Source: Bacteroidetes bacterium UBA7674
Lineage (GTDB): Bacteria; Bacteroidota; Bacteroidia; Chitinophagales; Chitinophagaceae
Length of the DNA: 64,000 nucleotides
Reading direction: 5' to 3'
NCBI GenBank assembly: GCA_002483105.1
Contig: DLHG01000011.1
Span: 62,001 to 126,000 of the forward strand
Below are positions 1 through 9,772 of the stretch, in pieces. Position numbers and translations under genes: made by a program. Each line of letters opens with the position of its first letter. Position 1 is the stretch's first letter. The notes under the pieces are model-generated. The model ran no database searches. It was not told where the DNA came from and saw only the letters and a list, made by a program, of their open reading frames with translations.

Positions 1-21
1 TTTTATTTTTTGTTTCAAGTT

Positions 22-810
22 TTATGGTAATAGAGTAATCGTTCCGAGATTGGTTTCTACACCGTAGGTTACTTGTACATTACCCGTGGTATAAGGCTGT
101 AAGCCTAAGATGCCCGGTTGTACCCAGATAGTATAAGTTGCTTCCGTCATACCGCCGAACATAAAAAATCCGGTTGGGTCAGGAATCGCACTAAGTGTGT
201 CAGTACCATTGATGGCATAGACAGTAGCGAAAGCGTTGACAGGCATTACGTAGCCTTTGATTCTGCCATCAGTAAGCGCACTGTATGCCCTGATAACAGG
301 TTTTAGCTTGTAACCGCCGTTTCCTGTCTCTACGATAGACTTACTTGCATCGAAGTCAAGCCAAAATGTATAGGCAGTATTTGCAACCAATGTTTCTTTC
401 AGGTTCAGCTTCAGTCCGCTTTCCTGAGCTGAAGGTGTGCTCATAGCGTGTGTGGTACCATCAACTACTACAGAGTTGTTAGGCCCCAGTACCAGGCGTA
501 TCTGGCTCACCTTACCTGTAGGTACGGTGGTAGTCATCAGCAGGGTATCTATACCATTGCTGAAGTCGAGGATGTCATATATACCGGGGCGGATAGGTGC
601 AACTGTTACGGCACTGCTGCCTTCCATAGTGATCACCACTTGTTGGATGTCTATATACACGTGTTCGTACACACCGGGTGCATCTGTCAGGCGCATACTT
701 ACTGTGGCTTTGCCAGCTGTATTCACGTCATTGTCATTGTCTTTTTTGCACGATTGCATCGTGAAAATGGCAGCGCAAAGCAATACCGGGAGCAAGAGAA
801 TCTTTTTCAT
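22..810 (-). CDS. DUF4382 domain lipoprotein
   Basis: Predicted 262-residue lipoprotein exported to the cell envelope. Residues 1-20 form a hydrophobic signal ending in a lipobox with Cys21 (MQSCKKD), the usual Bacteroidota pattern. The region from about 33 to 175, with GKATVSMRLTDAPG followed by VYIDIQQV, fits DUF4382, a beta-rich domain of unknown role. The last 80 residues (GRIKGYVMP onward) resemble a carboxypeptidase-regulatory or CNA-B-like beta sandwich. The ATG at 810 is the only sensible start. It is transcribed leftward and no partner gene is visible before the window edge. The domain call is from motif memory; the function is unknown. Confidence 0.85.
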   Translation of the reverse strand: MKKILLLPVLLCAAIFTMQSCKKDNDNDVNTAGKATVSMRLTDAPGVYEHVYIDIQQVVITMEGSSAVTVAPIRPGIYDILDFSNGIDTLLMTTTVPTGKVSQIRLVLGPNNSVVVDGTTHAMSTPSAQESGLKLNLKETLVANTAYTFWLDFDASKSIVETGNGGYKLKPVIRAYSALTDGRIKGYVMPVNAFATVYAINGTDTLSAIPDPTGFFMFGGMTEATYTIWVQPGILGLQPYTTGNVQVTYGVETNLGTITLLP

Positions 811-913
811 AGTTATTAATTTGCAGAAATACTGCTAATACCGTGCCACATAGTTGATTGTTAATCAATTAAATGTGTGTGATGGGATAAGCTCATGTGT
901 TGTGGGAGTGCGT

Positions 914-949
914 AAGTTTGCTTGCGCGCAGCGCCGTGATCGCAAACTT
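914..949. repeat. Intergenic inverted repeat
   Basis: The arms AAGTTTGC (914-921) and GCAAACTT (942-949) are exact inverted repeats around a GC-rich loop, in the gap between the DUF4382 gene's promoter side and the end of the next leftward gene. No U-tract follows the hairpin, so it is more likely a dispersed intergenic repeat than a terminator. Confidence 0.5.
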
Positions 950-986
950 GCGTTAGCAATTTATATTTATGAGAAGCAGCGGACGA

Positions 987-2600
987 TTAGCGAAACATCA
1001 ACTTATGTGTACTTAGGCCGTGTACACTATTTATCCTTAGGAAGTAGATGCCCGGAGCAAATTCCTTCGTGTCGATACGGTTACTTTGGTTGATGCCTTG
1101 TTGTGTAAATAGTTTCTTTCCCGTTATATCCAGTAACGTGATAGTCGCATTTTTATCGACAATGCTGCTGTGAAGGAAAACATGATCATTGGCAGGATTC
1201 GGATAAATGCTAATAACAGGTTGAGTGTATGTTACATCCTTCGTGTTTAGCGCAATAACATCTATCTTATTGCCGTAGTTGCATCCGGGAGCCTTTAGAT
1301 AGCTGTATCGTCTTTTTGAATATTGCGTAATGGTCTGCGGTGCGAAAGGGTCTCCGTAAGCACTATAATAGGTCCATTCTCCAAAACCGATCAACTTAGA
1401 GTGAGTGCTAGTTGAGGCGCCGGACACAGATGTTACATACATCCAGCAAAATGACGGCGGACCTTGCAGTATACCGGAAAACCGGTCATATTGTTTTATG
1501 ATTGCTTTCCCACAGAGTGTATCAGTGAAGTAAAGAGTAGATAGATTTTCTATGTCTTGAGATGATAAAGGCTGTCCGGTATTTTGCAGAACCTCAGGTT
1601 GGACATATTGTGCCAGGATATTTGTAGTCGTATTTGAAATTGTATCTGTATGATAAACAACACTGGTGCTGACAGTAGATTGCCAGTATGGATTGTTCAT
1701 ATTAGGTGGTTGCCAGCCGCCTACGGAATATGATTTGCTGACTATTTCTGCTATGATAGTTGTAGGGTTTAGTAACGCACTACTTATCACCGAGTCATGC
1801 CTGATCAACTTATAAGCTCCGTTATAAGGTGCGCCAAATTGCATTACCCCTCCATTGCTGTGAAATATCCACTCGTTTCCCGGAGTGTATTTCCAAAGAA
1901 GATCAATATAGTTTCTGTCTAAGTGTGCAAAGCCATTATCCAATCGTAGAAGTTGAGTAGAGTCGGTTACCGGCCCAAAAGCATCCCATCCGTTGATCTG
2001 GTTAGGGAATCTATGAAGATCAAGGGTTCGCAACCAGCCATGGTTTTTGGTGAGCTCCAACACCATATTATTGTAATGGTTCGCAACCGGGTTGCTGTTG
2101 TTATATGCTTGTATGCTTATGGTTTTAAAACTGTCAGTGCCACCCTCGATACTGGTCGTTCCGGAAGAAGTGACTGTGCCGATGAATGTTAGATTGGTAT
2201 TGTCGTTTGCTAAGGTCCATGTATCCCCGGGTTGCGCTAAGGTGTTGATTTTGATTGTATCTCCAAGGCTATTGAAGTAGTATTCCATACCAGAAGCAGT
2301 GCGGACGAACATTGCACCTAACCATGCAGGTGCGGTTGTGTCAATGCATTGGTTCATGTCAGGTGCCCGTAGTGTATTGTAGAAATGAAAAGAAGAATCT
2401 CCGTTCAGGGCAGATATTGATCGGATAAATATCATCTTCAGTATCGGGTCGCTGGAACCGATATAATCTATATCCGTCATGGAATTGTGCAAGCCGCCTC
2501 TAAAATAGGTGGTGTCATTGTTCCCAACAGTTTTCCAGTTTTGGGCGAATGAAGGCAGTGAGGCCAGTAATATGATAAGGAGCGTAGAGATAAGACGCAT
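987..2600 (-). CDS. Secreted protein with T9SS type A sorting domain
   Basis: The predicted product is a 537-residue exported protein. An upstream in-frame start at 2648 exists, but the ATG at 2600 gives a clean signal peptide (MRLISTLLIILLASLPSFAQ) and is preferred. The central 400 residues show no domain I recognise. The C-terminal 80 residues begin with ISIYPNPANDHVFL and end GLSTHKLMFR, the layout of the Por-type C-terminal domain that directs cargo through the type IX secretion system. The protein is therefore probably released or anchored at the cell surface. Catalytic function is unknown. Confidence 0.85.
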   Translation of the reverse strand: MRLISTLLIILLASLPSFAQNWKTVGNNDTTYFRGGLHNSMTDIDYIGSSDPILKMIFIRSISALNGDSSFHFYNTLRAPDMNQCIDTTAPAWLGAMFVRTASGMEYYFNSLGDTIKINTLAQPGDTWTLANDNTNLTFIGTVTSSGTTSIEGGTDSFKTISIQAYNNSNPVANHYNNMVLELTKNHGWLRTLDLHRFPNQINGWDAFGPVTDSTQLLRLDNGFAHLDRNYIDLLWKYTPGNEWIFHSNGGVMQFGAPYNGAYKLIRHDSVISSALLNPTTIIAEIVSKSYSVGGWQPPNMNNPYWQSTVSTSVVYHTDTISNTTTNILAQYVQPEVLQNTGQPLSSQDIENLSTLYFTDTLCGKAIIKQYDRFSGILQGPPSFCWMYVTSVSGASTSTHSKLIGFGEWTYYSAYGDPFAPQTITQYSKRRYSYLKAPGCNYGNKIDVIALNTKDVTYTQPVISIYPNPANDHVFLHSSIVDKNATITLLDITGKKLFTQQGINQSNRIDTKEFAPGIYFLRINSVHGLSTHKLMFR

Positions 2601-2752
2601 AGGGTGTATTTTACATAAATATACATTTTTTCTATTGTTGTATGGCATGTATTTGTTATTGGTTGCATATGGGACATTAAGCCATATTTAACAGGGCTTA
2701 TTATTAGCCAAGGCAGTAATGCTTATCTTTAATGCAGAATTAAATCAGACGA

Positions 2753-4876
2753 ATGAAAAAGAAGAAGAAGCAAGAGAAGAAGGGACATGGTGGAAATAGC
2801 GGACGCGGTAGCCGTGAGGCACATGGCGGTCGCGGTGGTGAACAATTTGGTACGGGTAAGTTCTTTACCGGCAAACTGGAAATTACCCGTGGTGGTATGG
2901 GCTTCCTGGTAGTGCCGGGAGATAACCAGGATATATTGATTAAAAGGAACGATATACGCATGGCCCTGAACGGCGATGAGGTGAAAGTGGAGATAACAAA
3001 AAATTCCGTGCGTGGTGGCCGGTCGGAAGGAAGAGTAGTGGAGGTCATCCGCCGCAAGCAAATGGAGTTCAGCGGACGGATACAGGTGCTGGAGCATTAT
3101 GCGTTCCTGATCACGGATAGTGAAAAAATGCCGCTGGATATATTCATCCCGCTGCACTTATTAGGTGGAGCAAAAGACGGCGATCATGCTGTCGCGAAAA
3201 TAATAGAGTGGACGGGCAAGTCAAAAAATCCCGTGGGTGAAGTGGTGAGTATCCTTACCAATGAGAGCCGCAACGAAGTGGCCATGCAAGGCATACTGAT
3301 GGAAAATGGTTTCCCGCTCACGTTCCCTGACGATGTGATGGAAGATGCGGCCCGTTATCCCGAAGGTGTGACCAACGAAGAAGTGAAAAAGCGCAGGGAT
3401 ATGCGCACCACGCTTACGTTTACTATCGATCCGGTAGATGCGAAGGATTTTGATGACGCCATCTCTTACAAAGTATTGAAAGACGGACTCTACGAAGTAG
3501 GGGTACATATAGCTGATGTAAGTCACTATATAGAAAAGGATTCGGCGTTGGATAAGGAAGCTTATCACAGGGCTACCAGTGTGTATCTGCCTGATAGGGT
3601 ATTGCCTATGCTACCCGAGCGTTTGTCTAATGAACTTTGTTCGCTTCGTCCTTATGAGGACAAGTACACGTTCTCTGCTATCTTCCAGGTAACGAAGGAC
3701 GGCAAGGTAAAAGATTATTGGCTGGGCAAGACGGTGATACGTTCGCAGCGCAGGTTCTCTTACGAAGAAGTGCAGGACATAATAGAAGGTGAAGACGGCG
3801 ATCTGAAAGAAGAGATACTATTGCTGAACAGCATGGCACAGAGCCTGCGCAAGGCAAGGTTCAAAAAAGGCGCGATCAACTTCTCATCGCAGGAGGTGCG
3901 TTTTAAGTTGGATGAAAAAGGTAAGCCGATAGGCATAGTAGTAAAAGAAAGTAAAGAAGCGCATCAGCTGATAGAAGAGTTCATGCTATTAGCCAATAGA
4001 ACCGTTTCAGAATATGTTTCTGAAATAACCGTGAAGGACAAACCTGTTCCGTTCCCTTACCGTGTACACGATCAGCCGGATGAAGAGAAGCTGAAAGTGT
4101 TCATGATGTATGCGGGTAAGTACGGGCATAAGTTCAATCTCGGCTCGCCGGAAGCGATCGCTAAGTCGTTCAACGAAATGCTGGCATTAGCAAAAGGTAA
4201 ACCTGAGCAACATGTACTGGAAAGCCTCGGCATCCGTACGATGGCGAAGGCTGTATATACTACGGAGAACATCGGCCACTATGGTTTGGGCTTTGAGGAC
4301 TACTGTCACTTTACATCTCCCATAAGACGCTATCCCGATGTGTTGGTGCATCGAATACTACAGGAGTGCCTGGATAATGACATTCATCCTATGAAGCAAC
4401 TGGAAATGCAGTGCCGCCATTGCAGCGACCAGGAACGCCGTGCTATGGAAGCAGAGCGTGCAGCGAATAAGTACAAACAGGTAGAGTATCTACAAGATCA
4501 TATAGGTGAGGACTTTGATGCTGTAATAAGTGGCGTATCGCAATTTGGCTTTTGGGCTGAGACGGTGGAGCATAAATGCGAAGGCATGGTGCAGATATCG
4601 GAACTGAATACGATAGATGATTTTGAAATGAAAGAGGGTGATTACTCACTTGTGGGCAGACATACAGGCATCCGCTTTGGGATAGGGGACAAAGTGAAAA
4701 TAAAAGTAGCAGCTGCCAACCTGGATAAGCGCCAACTCGATTTTAGTATATTAGAGCTTCCCGAACAGCCAAAGGGAACAAAAAGGGACACTACAGGCAT
4801 GCAGAAACAACCTTACAAGCCGGAAAGACCTAAGGGTGGTGCAGGCAAGAAGAGAGACCCTAAACGCAAAAAGTAA
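2753..4876 (+). CDS. rnr: Ribonuclease R
   Basis: 3'-5' exoribonuclease that degrades structured RNA, 707 residues. Order of parts: a Lys/Gly-rich start; cold-shock/OB domains (about 30-200, with GMGFLVVPGD and DIFIPLHLLGGAKDGD); the RNB catalytic domain (about 222-545) with the metal-binding Asp cluster in TIDPVDAKDFDDAI and the HFTSPIRRYPD segment; an S1 domain (about 590-675, GVSQFGFWAETVEHKCEGM); and a basic tail ending KKRDPKRKK. The length fits a compact Bacteroidota RNase R. The next gene begins 4 nt after the stop, so the two are probably co-transcribed. Confidence 0.95.
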   Translation: MKKKKKQEKKGHGGNSGRGSREAHGGRGGEQFGTGKFFTGKLEITRGGMGFLVVPGDNQDILIKRNDIRMALNGDEVKVEITKNSVRGGRSEGRVVEVIRRKQMEFSGRIQVLEHYAFLITDSEKMPLDIFIPLHLLGGAKDGDHAVAKIIEWTGKSKNPVGEVVSILTNESRNEVAMQGILMENGFPLTFPDDVMEDAARYPEGVTNEEVKKRRDMRTTLTFTIDPVDAKDFDDAISYKVLKDGLYEVGVHIADVSHYIEKDSALDKEAYHRATSVYLPDRVLPMLPERLSNELCSLRPYEDKYTFSAIFQVTKDGKVKDYWLGKTVIRSQRRFSYEEVQDIIEGEDGDLKEEILLLNSMAQSLRKARFKKGAINFSSQEVRFKLDEKGKPIGIVVKESKEAHQLIEEFMLLANRTVSEYVSEITVKDKPVPFPYRVHDQPDEEKLKVFMMYAGKYGHKFNLGSPEAIAKSFNEMLALAKGKPEQHVLESLGIRTMAKAVYTTENIGHYGLGFEDYCHFTSPIRRYPDVLVHRILQECLDNDIHPMKQLEMQCRHCSDQERRAMEAERAANKYKQVEYLQDHIGEDFDAVISGVSQFGFWAETVEHKCEGMVQISELNTIDDFEMKEGDYSLVGRHTGIRFGIGDKVKIKVAAANLDKRQLDFSILELPEQPKGTKRDTTGMQKQPYKPERPKGGAGKKRDPKRKK

Positions 4877-4879
4877 TAC

Positions 4880-5845
4880 ATGCACTCATTCGCGCAACTG
4901 ACAGCAGCTTTCGAAGAACGATTTATAAAGGATACCCCATTCCCGGTAGCGCCGCATAATTTGTATGAACCATGCAATTATTTATTGCAGTTGGGCGGCA
5001 AGCGCGTGCGCCCGGTGCTCTGCCTGATGGGCAATGAGTTGTTTGGTGACATAAAGCCTGATGCCTGGCATGCCGGCTACGCTATAGAGTTGTTCCACAA
5101 CTTTACCCTTATACATGATGACATCATGGATAAAGCACCATTGCGCAGGGGAAAGCAGACGGTACACGAAAAGTATGGCCTTACTGCAGGTATTCTTTGC
5201 GGTGATGTGATGAACATCTACTCCTACGAGCAACTGGCATATGTAAAAACAGCGCTGCCGCAGATACTGCACCTGTTCAACAAGACGGCCATTGAAGTCT
5301 GTGAAGGGCAGCAATGGGATATGGACTTTGAGGCGCGCAATGATGTGCACATAGACGAGTACATACACATGATCACCCTGAAGACGAGTGTGCTACTGGC
5401 CTGTGCATTGAAGATGGGCGCGCTGATAGGTGGTGCGACAGAAGGAAATGCCGATAAACTGTATGAGTTTGGCAAGAACCTCGGTATCGCTTTCCAGCTT
5501 CAGGATGATTACCTGGATGCTTATGGTGCAACAGATAAACTAGGTAAGCAAAATGGCGGTGATATAAAAGCCAATAAGAAGACCTACCTCCTGCTGAAAG
5601 CGCTGGAGAATTCCAATATAGAACAGCGAGCAGCTATAGACAAACTACTGAACAGCGATGAGGAAGGGAAAGTAGCAGCCATGCTTCAACTCTTCTCCGA
5701 CACCCGTGCCGACCTTGCATGCCGTGATGCTGTGGAATTGTATTCTAAGAAGGCATTCGACAGCCTGGAAGATGTGGCGGCGCTGAAAGCGAGGAAGAGT
5801 TCGTTGCATGAGTTAGCGACTTATCTTTTGCAGAGGGATAAATAA
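4880..5845 (+). CDS. Polyprenyl (isoprenoid) diphosphate synthase
   Basis: Trans-prenyltransferase, 321 residues, that condenses isopentenyl diphosphate with allylic diphosphates. Both Asp-rich Mg-binding motifs are present: HDDIMDKAPLRRG (about residue 77) and LQDDYLDAYG (about residue 207). GGKRVRP near residue 40 is also typical. The chain length of the product (for menaquinone, carotenoids or undecaprenol) cannot be read with confidence. It starts 4 nt after rnr, indicating translational coupling or a shared transcript. A gap with an 11-bp inverted repeat follows. Confidence 0.93.
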   Translation: MHSFAQLTAAFEERFIKDTPFPVAPHNLYEPCNYLLQLGGKRVRPVLCLMGNELFGDIKPDAWHAGYAIELFHNFTLIHDDIMDKAPLRRGKQTVHEKYGLTAGILCGDVMNIYSYEQLAYVKTALPQILHLFNKTAIEVCEGQQWDMDFEARNDVHIDEYIHMITLKTSVLLACALKMGALIGGATEGNADKLYEFGKNLGIAFQLQDDYLDAYGATDKLGKQNGGDIKANKKTYLLLKALENSNIEQRAAIDKLLNSDEEGKVAAMLQLFSDTRADLACRDAVELYSKKAFDSLEDVAALKARKSSLHELATYLLQRDK

Positions 5846-5872
5846 GTTTGTTGACTAGTTGACAGGTTTATC

Positions 5873-5930
5873 AGTTGATTAGTCGTTTTGTTTTATAGGA
5901 TTTATATTTGCTCTTATAAACTAATCAACT
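5873..5930. repeat. 11-bp inverted repeat between genes
   Basis: AGTTGATTAGT at 5873-5883 is the exact reverse complement of ACTAATCAACT at 5920-5930. The spacer is 36 nt. The flanks contain further TTGACTAGTTGAC-like words. It could act as a weak terminator after the prenyl synthase, but it has no U-tract. Confidence 0.5.
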
Positions 5931-5959
5931 AGGTAACTAGGCAACCAATCAACTAACGC

Positions 5960-6367
5960 ATGAATTACTGGCTGATAAAATCGGAACCTTTTAAATACAG
6001 TTGGGATCAATTTGTAAAGGATGGCAAGACCTTCTGGGATGGTGTGCGCAACTATGCGGCGCGTAACAATCTCAAAGCCATGAAAAAGGGTGACCAGGTA
6101 TTCTTCTACCACAGCAATGAAGGGTTGGAGATCGTAGGCATAGCCGAAGTAGTAAAAGAAGCCTATCAGGACCCGACCACTGATGATACAAATTGGGTAG
6201 TGGTGGATTTTAAGCCTGTAAAAGCTTTGCCTAAGCCGGTAACATTAGTACAACTAAAAGCCGACCCATTCTTCGCCGATATGGACCTTATTCGTCTGAG
6301 CAGGTTGTCCGTAGGTGCGGTGAAGGCTACGGAATGGAAGAAGGTATTGAAGTTGGGTGGGTTGTAG
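5960..6367 (+). CDS. EVE domain protein
   Basis: Predicted cytosolic EVE (PUA-like) protein of 135 residues, the usual length for a single-domain member. It opens MNYWLIKSEP, and contains FWDGVRNYAARNNLK and MKKGDQVFFYHSN, which form the core of the family and line the pocket thought to bind modified bases in nucleic acid. The exact ligand is not known. It is monocistronic between the prenyl synthase and a secreted protein. The fold call is confident; the biological role is not. Confidence 0.9.
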   Translation: MNYWLIKSEPFKYSWDQFVKDGKTFWDGVRNYAARNNLKAMKKGDQVFFYHSNEGLEIVGIAEVVKEAYQDPTTDDTNWVVVDFKPVKALPKPVTLVQLKADPFFADMDLIRLSRLSVGAVKATEWKKVLKLGGL

Positions 6368-6432
6368 GCTCCGTTCGCCTATTATTTCTGTCCGTTCACC
6401 AATCGTTGTTCCGGCGCCCGATTATCCTGTTT

Positions 6433-6440
6433 TACATTTG
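6433..6440 (+). promoter_or_regulatory. Bacteroidota -7 element (TACATTTG)
   Basis: TACATTTG matches TAnnTTTG exactly and lies 20 nt before the ATG of the secreted protein at 6461. No good -33 TTTG was found at 19-21 nt upstream, so the call rests on the -7 box alone. Confidence 0.45.
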
Positions 6441-6460
6441 TAGCAATAAAATACAAGCGT

Positions 6461-8032
6461 ATGAAAAACAGGATATTTACATTTATTTTATTGATTACAG
6501 CGGCAGTATCCGGGACGTCGAATGATGTGAAAGCGTGGGCGCCCGACATTATTGTTAATCCGGTGTCGGGTGAAATTTATAAAAATGCACGGGTTACAGT
6601 AGCATACGACGGCACAATATATGTCGGGAGGCTGGTTCAGAAGCCGACTTCGATCTCGTTTCAGAATTGGGAGATATTGAAGTCCACGGATAACGGCGCT
6701 ACCTTTACACCATTCGCTGATAATTTCTTTTCGGGTTCGACCAAGTACACGAATTTTGACCTGGTTGCTGCAGGTAATAATGCTACTGATTTCAGGATAT
6801 TTACCGCCAGAACGTACATCGATACTGTGACGAGTATCAACGAAATTGCCTTCAATAAAATCGATCAGTTTGGGGTTGTTTCAAGCATTGCTTTGTCGGA
6901 GACCTCTTTCACGAACTCGAGAGGATATACGGGTCTTTCTTTGGCGACAGATAGCCGGGATAAGAATTCAAATGCCAACCCATACAGTATATCGTTGGTG
7001 GTCGCAAAGGCAGGCGCACAGGACTCTATAGTTGTATGGACAGATAATGTAGGCGCTACCGCCCTTGTCCGCCGCGGGCTGTATGGTACACCAAATTATA
7101 TAAGGAATGTGAGCGCTGCAATAGGTTCCGCCAGCAGTTCATCCTCCGGTTATGGCCGCCTCGGTATCGTCTGGGACGAGTTCGCTGGCTCGACAAGTCC
7201 ATGGGGAGACAATTATCTGCAATACATATACCCTGATGATGCGACGGATCCGGGTACTTATGCCGGCGTACATCCTGTAAGCACTTCTACCGGAGTATAC
7301 AGGAACCCTTCTATCTCCCTGTCTCAGAATACATCTGCTTATGATATCAGAACAATTATCGCTTACGAATTCGATAACGGCACTAATGTGGATGTATCCA
7401 GCAGGGTAGATACTGTCATTGTTAATTCCGCGCCCGGTTTTGCCAGCAGCCCGGGAGTAGGAACAGGAAGCGGCGACCAGCTGAACCCTAACATCATGTA
7501 CAACCCCGCTACTGATAGTTTTATGGTCGTTTACCATAATGTACAGAACAATAACCTGGTATATAAAAGGGTATATGAAACAAGCGTGATCACTTCAGTA
7601 CCCGCAACTGTGAGCGCTACCTTTCGTGATGCCAACAGTGCGATGACCGATGCATTCCCCCGGATAGACGGCGCGGCAGCAGGCGGGACGGCCCACATAG
7701 TATGGAACGATGCCGATAATACCTATATTGACGCAGAAGCATCTGTGCCTGCGTCGGTACAAAGCACATCGCTCAGTGCAACAGACCTGAAACTCTATCC
7801 TAACCCAGCGACAGACAATTTGAATATCAGCTTTGTTTCAGAAGGGAATGATAAACTGACGCTCACTGTAACGGATATTAGCGGAAGGGTTGTGCAGATT
7901 TCTGCAGCGGCTGTTGTGAAAGGTGCGAACGTTCTTGCTGTGAAGCTACAAGCATTGCCGGCAGGAAACTATACTCTACGTATGAATGGAACACATGTGA
8001 ACACGGCAATGTTATTTACCGTTGCCCCTTAA
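6461..8032 (+). CDS. Secreted protein with T9SS type A sorting domain
   Basis: 523-residue exported protein. Residues 1-25 form a signal peptide (MKNRIFTFILLITAAVSG). Residues 30-430 are rich in Ser, Thr, Asn and beta-like repeats such as IAFNKIDQFGVV and NIMYNPATDSFMVVYHN, consistent with a beta-propeller or sialidase-like fold, though no catalytic motif was recognised. The last 80 residues (LKLYPNPATDNLNIS to the end) are the T9SS C-terminal sorting domain. It is followed by a rho-independent terminator and a convergent gene. Function unknown. Confidence 0.85.
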   Translation: MKNRIFTFILLITAAVSGTSNDVKAWAPDIIVNPVSGEIYKNARVTVAYDGTIYVGRLVQKPTSISFQNWEILKSTDNGATFTPFADNFFSGSTKYTNFDLVAAGNNATDFRIFTARTYIDTVTSINEIAFNKIDQFGVVSSIALSETSFTNSRGYTGLSLATDSRDKNSNANPYSISLVVAKAGAQDSIVVWTDNVGATALVRRGLYGTPNYIRNVSAAIGSASSSSSGYGRLGIVWDEFAGSTSPWGDNYLQYIYPDDATDPGTYAGVHPVSTSTGVYRNPSISLSQNTSAYDIRTIIAYEFDNGTNVDVSSRVDTVIVNSAPGFASSPGVGTGSGDQLNPNIMYNPATDSFMVVYHNVQNNNLVYKRVYETSVITSVPATVSATFRDANSAMTDAFPRIDGAAAGGTAHIVWNDADNTYIDAEASVPASVQSTSLSATDLKLYPNPATDNLNISFVSEGNDKLTLTVTDISGRVVQISAAAVVKGANVLAVKLQALPAGNYTLRMNGTHVNTAMLFTVAP

Positions 8033-8053
8033 TAGTTTTGTATTGATCTACCG

Positions 8054-8087
8054 AAGCGCCTCTTTCCCGGGGCGCTTTATTTTTTTG
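8054..8087 (+). terminator. Rho-independent terminator
   Basis: Arms AAGCGCC (8054-8060) and GGCGCTT (8071-8077) pair perfectly and are followed by TATTTTTTT on the plus strand. It ends the 6461-8032 transcript and touches the stop codon of the convergent sterol-desaturase-like gene. Confidence 0.85.
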
Positions 8088-8976
8088 TTCGTTTGGCGTA
8101 CCACTCCTTCCTCAGCTCCCTCGCCGTCTTACTGCTCCCATCATGGCTCCAGCCGGGAGGGTTTATCAGATACCTCAGCTTGGTGCTGAGTGGTATTTGC
8201 TTTTTAAATATCCTTACGATGTCTTGCCACTCGTGGAAGATGATTTTAACAGGGTGGTGAGGATTGTCCAACGGTTTGGTCAGGCCGTACACGGGTTTTT
8301 CATCCGGCATTTCTTCAGCAAAAGTCCCGAACATCCTGTCCCATATAATGAGCGCCATACCCATGTTCTTGTCCAGGTAGGGAATATTACTTGCATGGTG
8401 TACCCGGTGATGAGATGGGCTCACGAAGATGTACTCGAACCACTTCGGCATCCGCTGTACTGACTGCGTGTGCACCAATATTCCGTATAGTTGCGTAAGG
8501 GCATACATGAACAGGATATCTATGGGCCTGAAGCCCATAAAAGCCAGCGGAATGAAATACAGGTAACGATAGAACGGCATGAACACCGATGAGCGGAACC
8601 CTGTTGTGAGGTTGTACTCCTCCGAAGAGTGATGGGTGACATGCACCGCCCAGAAGAAGCGCACGTTGTGATCTACATAATGCTCGAACCAGAAAAGCAG
8701 GTCTTCCAATAGGAACAACACTATCCAGTAAATGACCGGGTTCCAGTCGATAGTAAACGCGTATTGTGAAAAGTATATCAGTACGAATAGCGCCACACCT
8801 CTCAGCAACAGATCAATACCGGCGTTCACTGCGTTCAGGTATATGTTGATGAGCGTTTCTTTTAAGGTATAATACTTCCTTCCCTGCACATTGCTCAGTA
8901 TCCACTCCAGGGGGATGAATATGGCATATATAGGAATTGAGAATAAGACCAGTAACTGTTTATGGAACTCATCCAT
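8077..8976 (-). CDS. Sterol desaturase / fatty acid hydroxylase family protein
   Basis: Integral membrane di-iron oxygenase of the fatty acid hydroxylase superfamily, 299 residues. The His clusters that bind the two irons are visible: HYVDH (about 118), HVTHHSSEEYN (about 131) and SPSHHRVHHASN (about 187). Several hydrophobic stretches precede and separate them, as expected for membrane helices. Bacteroidota members act on varied lipids, so the substrate cannot be named. It is monocistronic and leftward. Confidence 0.88.
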   Translation of the reverse strand: MDEFHKQLLVLFSIPIYAIFIPLEWILSNVQGRKYYTLKETLINIYLNAVNAGIDLLLRGVALFVLIYFSQYAFTIDWNPVIYWIVLFLLEDLLFWFEHYVDHNVRFFWAVHVTHHSSEEYNLTTGFRSSVFMPFYRYLYFIPLAFMGFRPIDILFMYALTQLYGILVHTQSVQRMPKWFEYIFVSPSHHRVHHASNIPYLDKNMGMALIIWDRMFGTFAEEMPDEKPVYGLTKPLDNPHHPVKIIFHEWQDIVRIFKKQIPLSTKLRYLINPPGWSHDGSSKTARELRKEWYAKRTKK

Positions 8977-9059
8977 AAGGCGAACGCATTAAATAGGCTG
9001 CAAAATTAATAATAATTTCAATCTTTGCCAGTCATTATACGGTCTGCAATACACCGCAA

Positions 9060-9087
9060 TGAAAAAAGGTGAGCAGAGCTCACCTTT
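9060..9087 (-). terminator. Rho-independent terminator of frr
   Basis: On the minus strand AAAGGTGAGC-TCT-GCTCACCTTT forms a perfect 10-bp stem followed by TTT. It lies just past the frr stop codon and before the promoter region of the next leftward gene. Confidence 0.85.
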
Positions 9088-9129
9088 CAAAATATCGAGA
9101 ATCCGGTATCGAGTATCGAGCCCCGGGAA

Positions 9130-9693
9130 TTAGATCGTCATGATCTCCTTGTCCTTATCCTTACAGTGTTGGTCTACAAGGGCAATGTATTTATCAGTAA
9201 TACCCTGTACGCTGGCTTCGCCATCTTTGGCTATGTCTTCGCTCAGCCCGTCTTTTTGTAGTTTTTTGATGCTTTCAATATTGTCGCGGCGGATGCTGCG
9301 CACTGCTACCTTAGCGTTTTCACCTTCGCCATTCACGCGCTTTACCAATTCCTTACGACGCTCTTCAGTCAACGGTGGCAGATACAGACGTATGAAGTTA
9401 CCATCGTTCTGTGGGTTCAGACCGATATTAGCGGCTATGATGGCTTTTTCGATAGCACCCAGCATATTTTTCTCCCATGGTTGGATAGACAGGGTACGTG
9501 CATCGGCCACGGTTACGTTGGCTACCTGTGCCAGGGGGGTAGGGCTGCCGTAGTAGTCTACGTTGATGCCATCCACTATCATAGGGGTTGCCTTGCCCGC
9601 GCGTATCTTGCTGAGTTCTACTTCCAGGTGGTCAATAGCCTTTTTCATCTGGCTGGTGGTATCACTAATTATCGTTTCGAGTGCTTCGCTCAT
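9130..9693 (-). CDS. frr: Ribosome recycling factor
   Basis: Splits post-termination ribosomes together with EF-G. With the ATG at 9693 (MSEALETIISDTTSQMKKAI) the product is 187 residues, matching the usual 185; an in-frame ATG ten codons upstream gives an atypical extension. Core motifs are LSKIRAGKATP, VDYYGSPTPLAQVANVTV, IQPWEKNMLGAIEKAI, and the C-terminal helix rich in charged residues. No pyrH or tsf neighbour is present here. A strong hairpin terminator follows. Confidence 0.97.
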   Translation of the reverse strand: MSEALETIISDTTSQMKKAIDHLEVELSKIRAGKATPMIVDGINVDYYGSPTPLAQVANVTVADARTLSIQPWEKNMLGAIEKAIIAANIGLNPQNDGNFIRLYLPPLTEERRKELVKRVNGEGENAKVAVRSIRRDNIESIKKLQKDGLSEDIAKDGEASVQGITDKYIALVDQHCKDKDKEIMTI

Positions 9694-9772
9694 AGCTTGT
9701 TCTGAGATTTTTGCAGGTAGCAAATGTAAAAAATGTTTTGCGAAGATATTTATGAGGTTTTATGTCATATAT

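Noticed and set aside
9100..9125. TATCGAGTATCGAG words after frr
   Set aside because: Short local repetition with no wider structure beyond a possible remnant of intergenic repeats.
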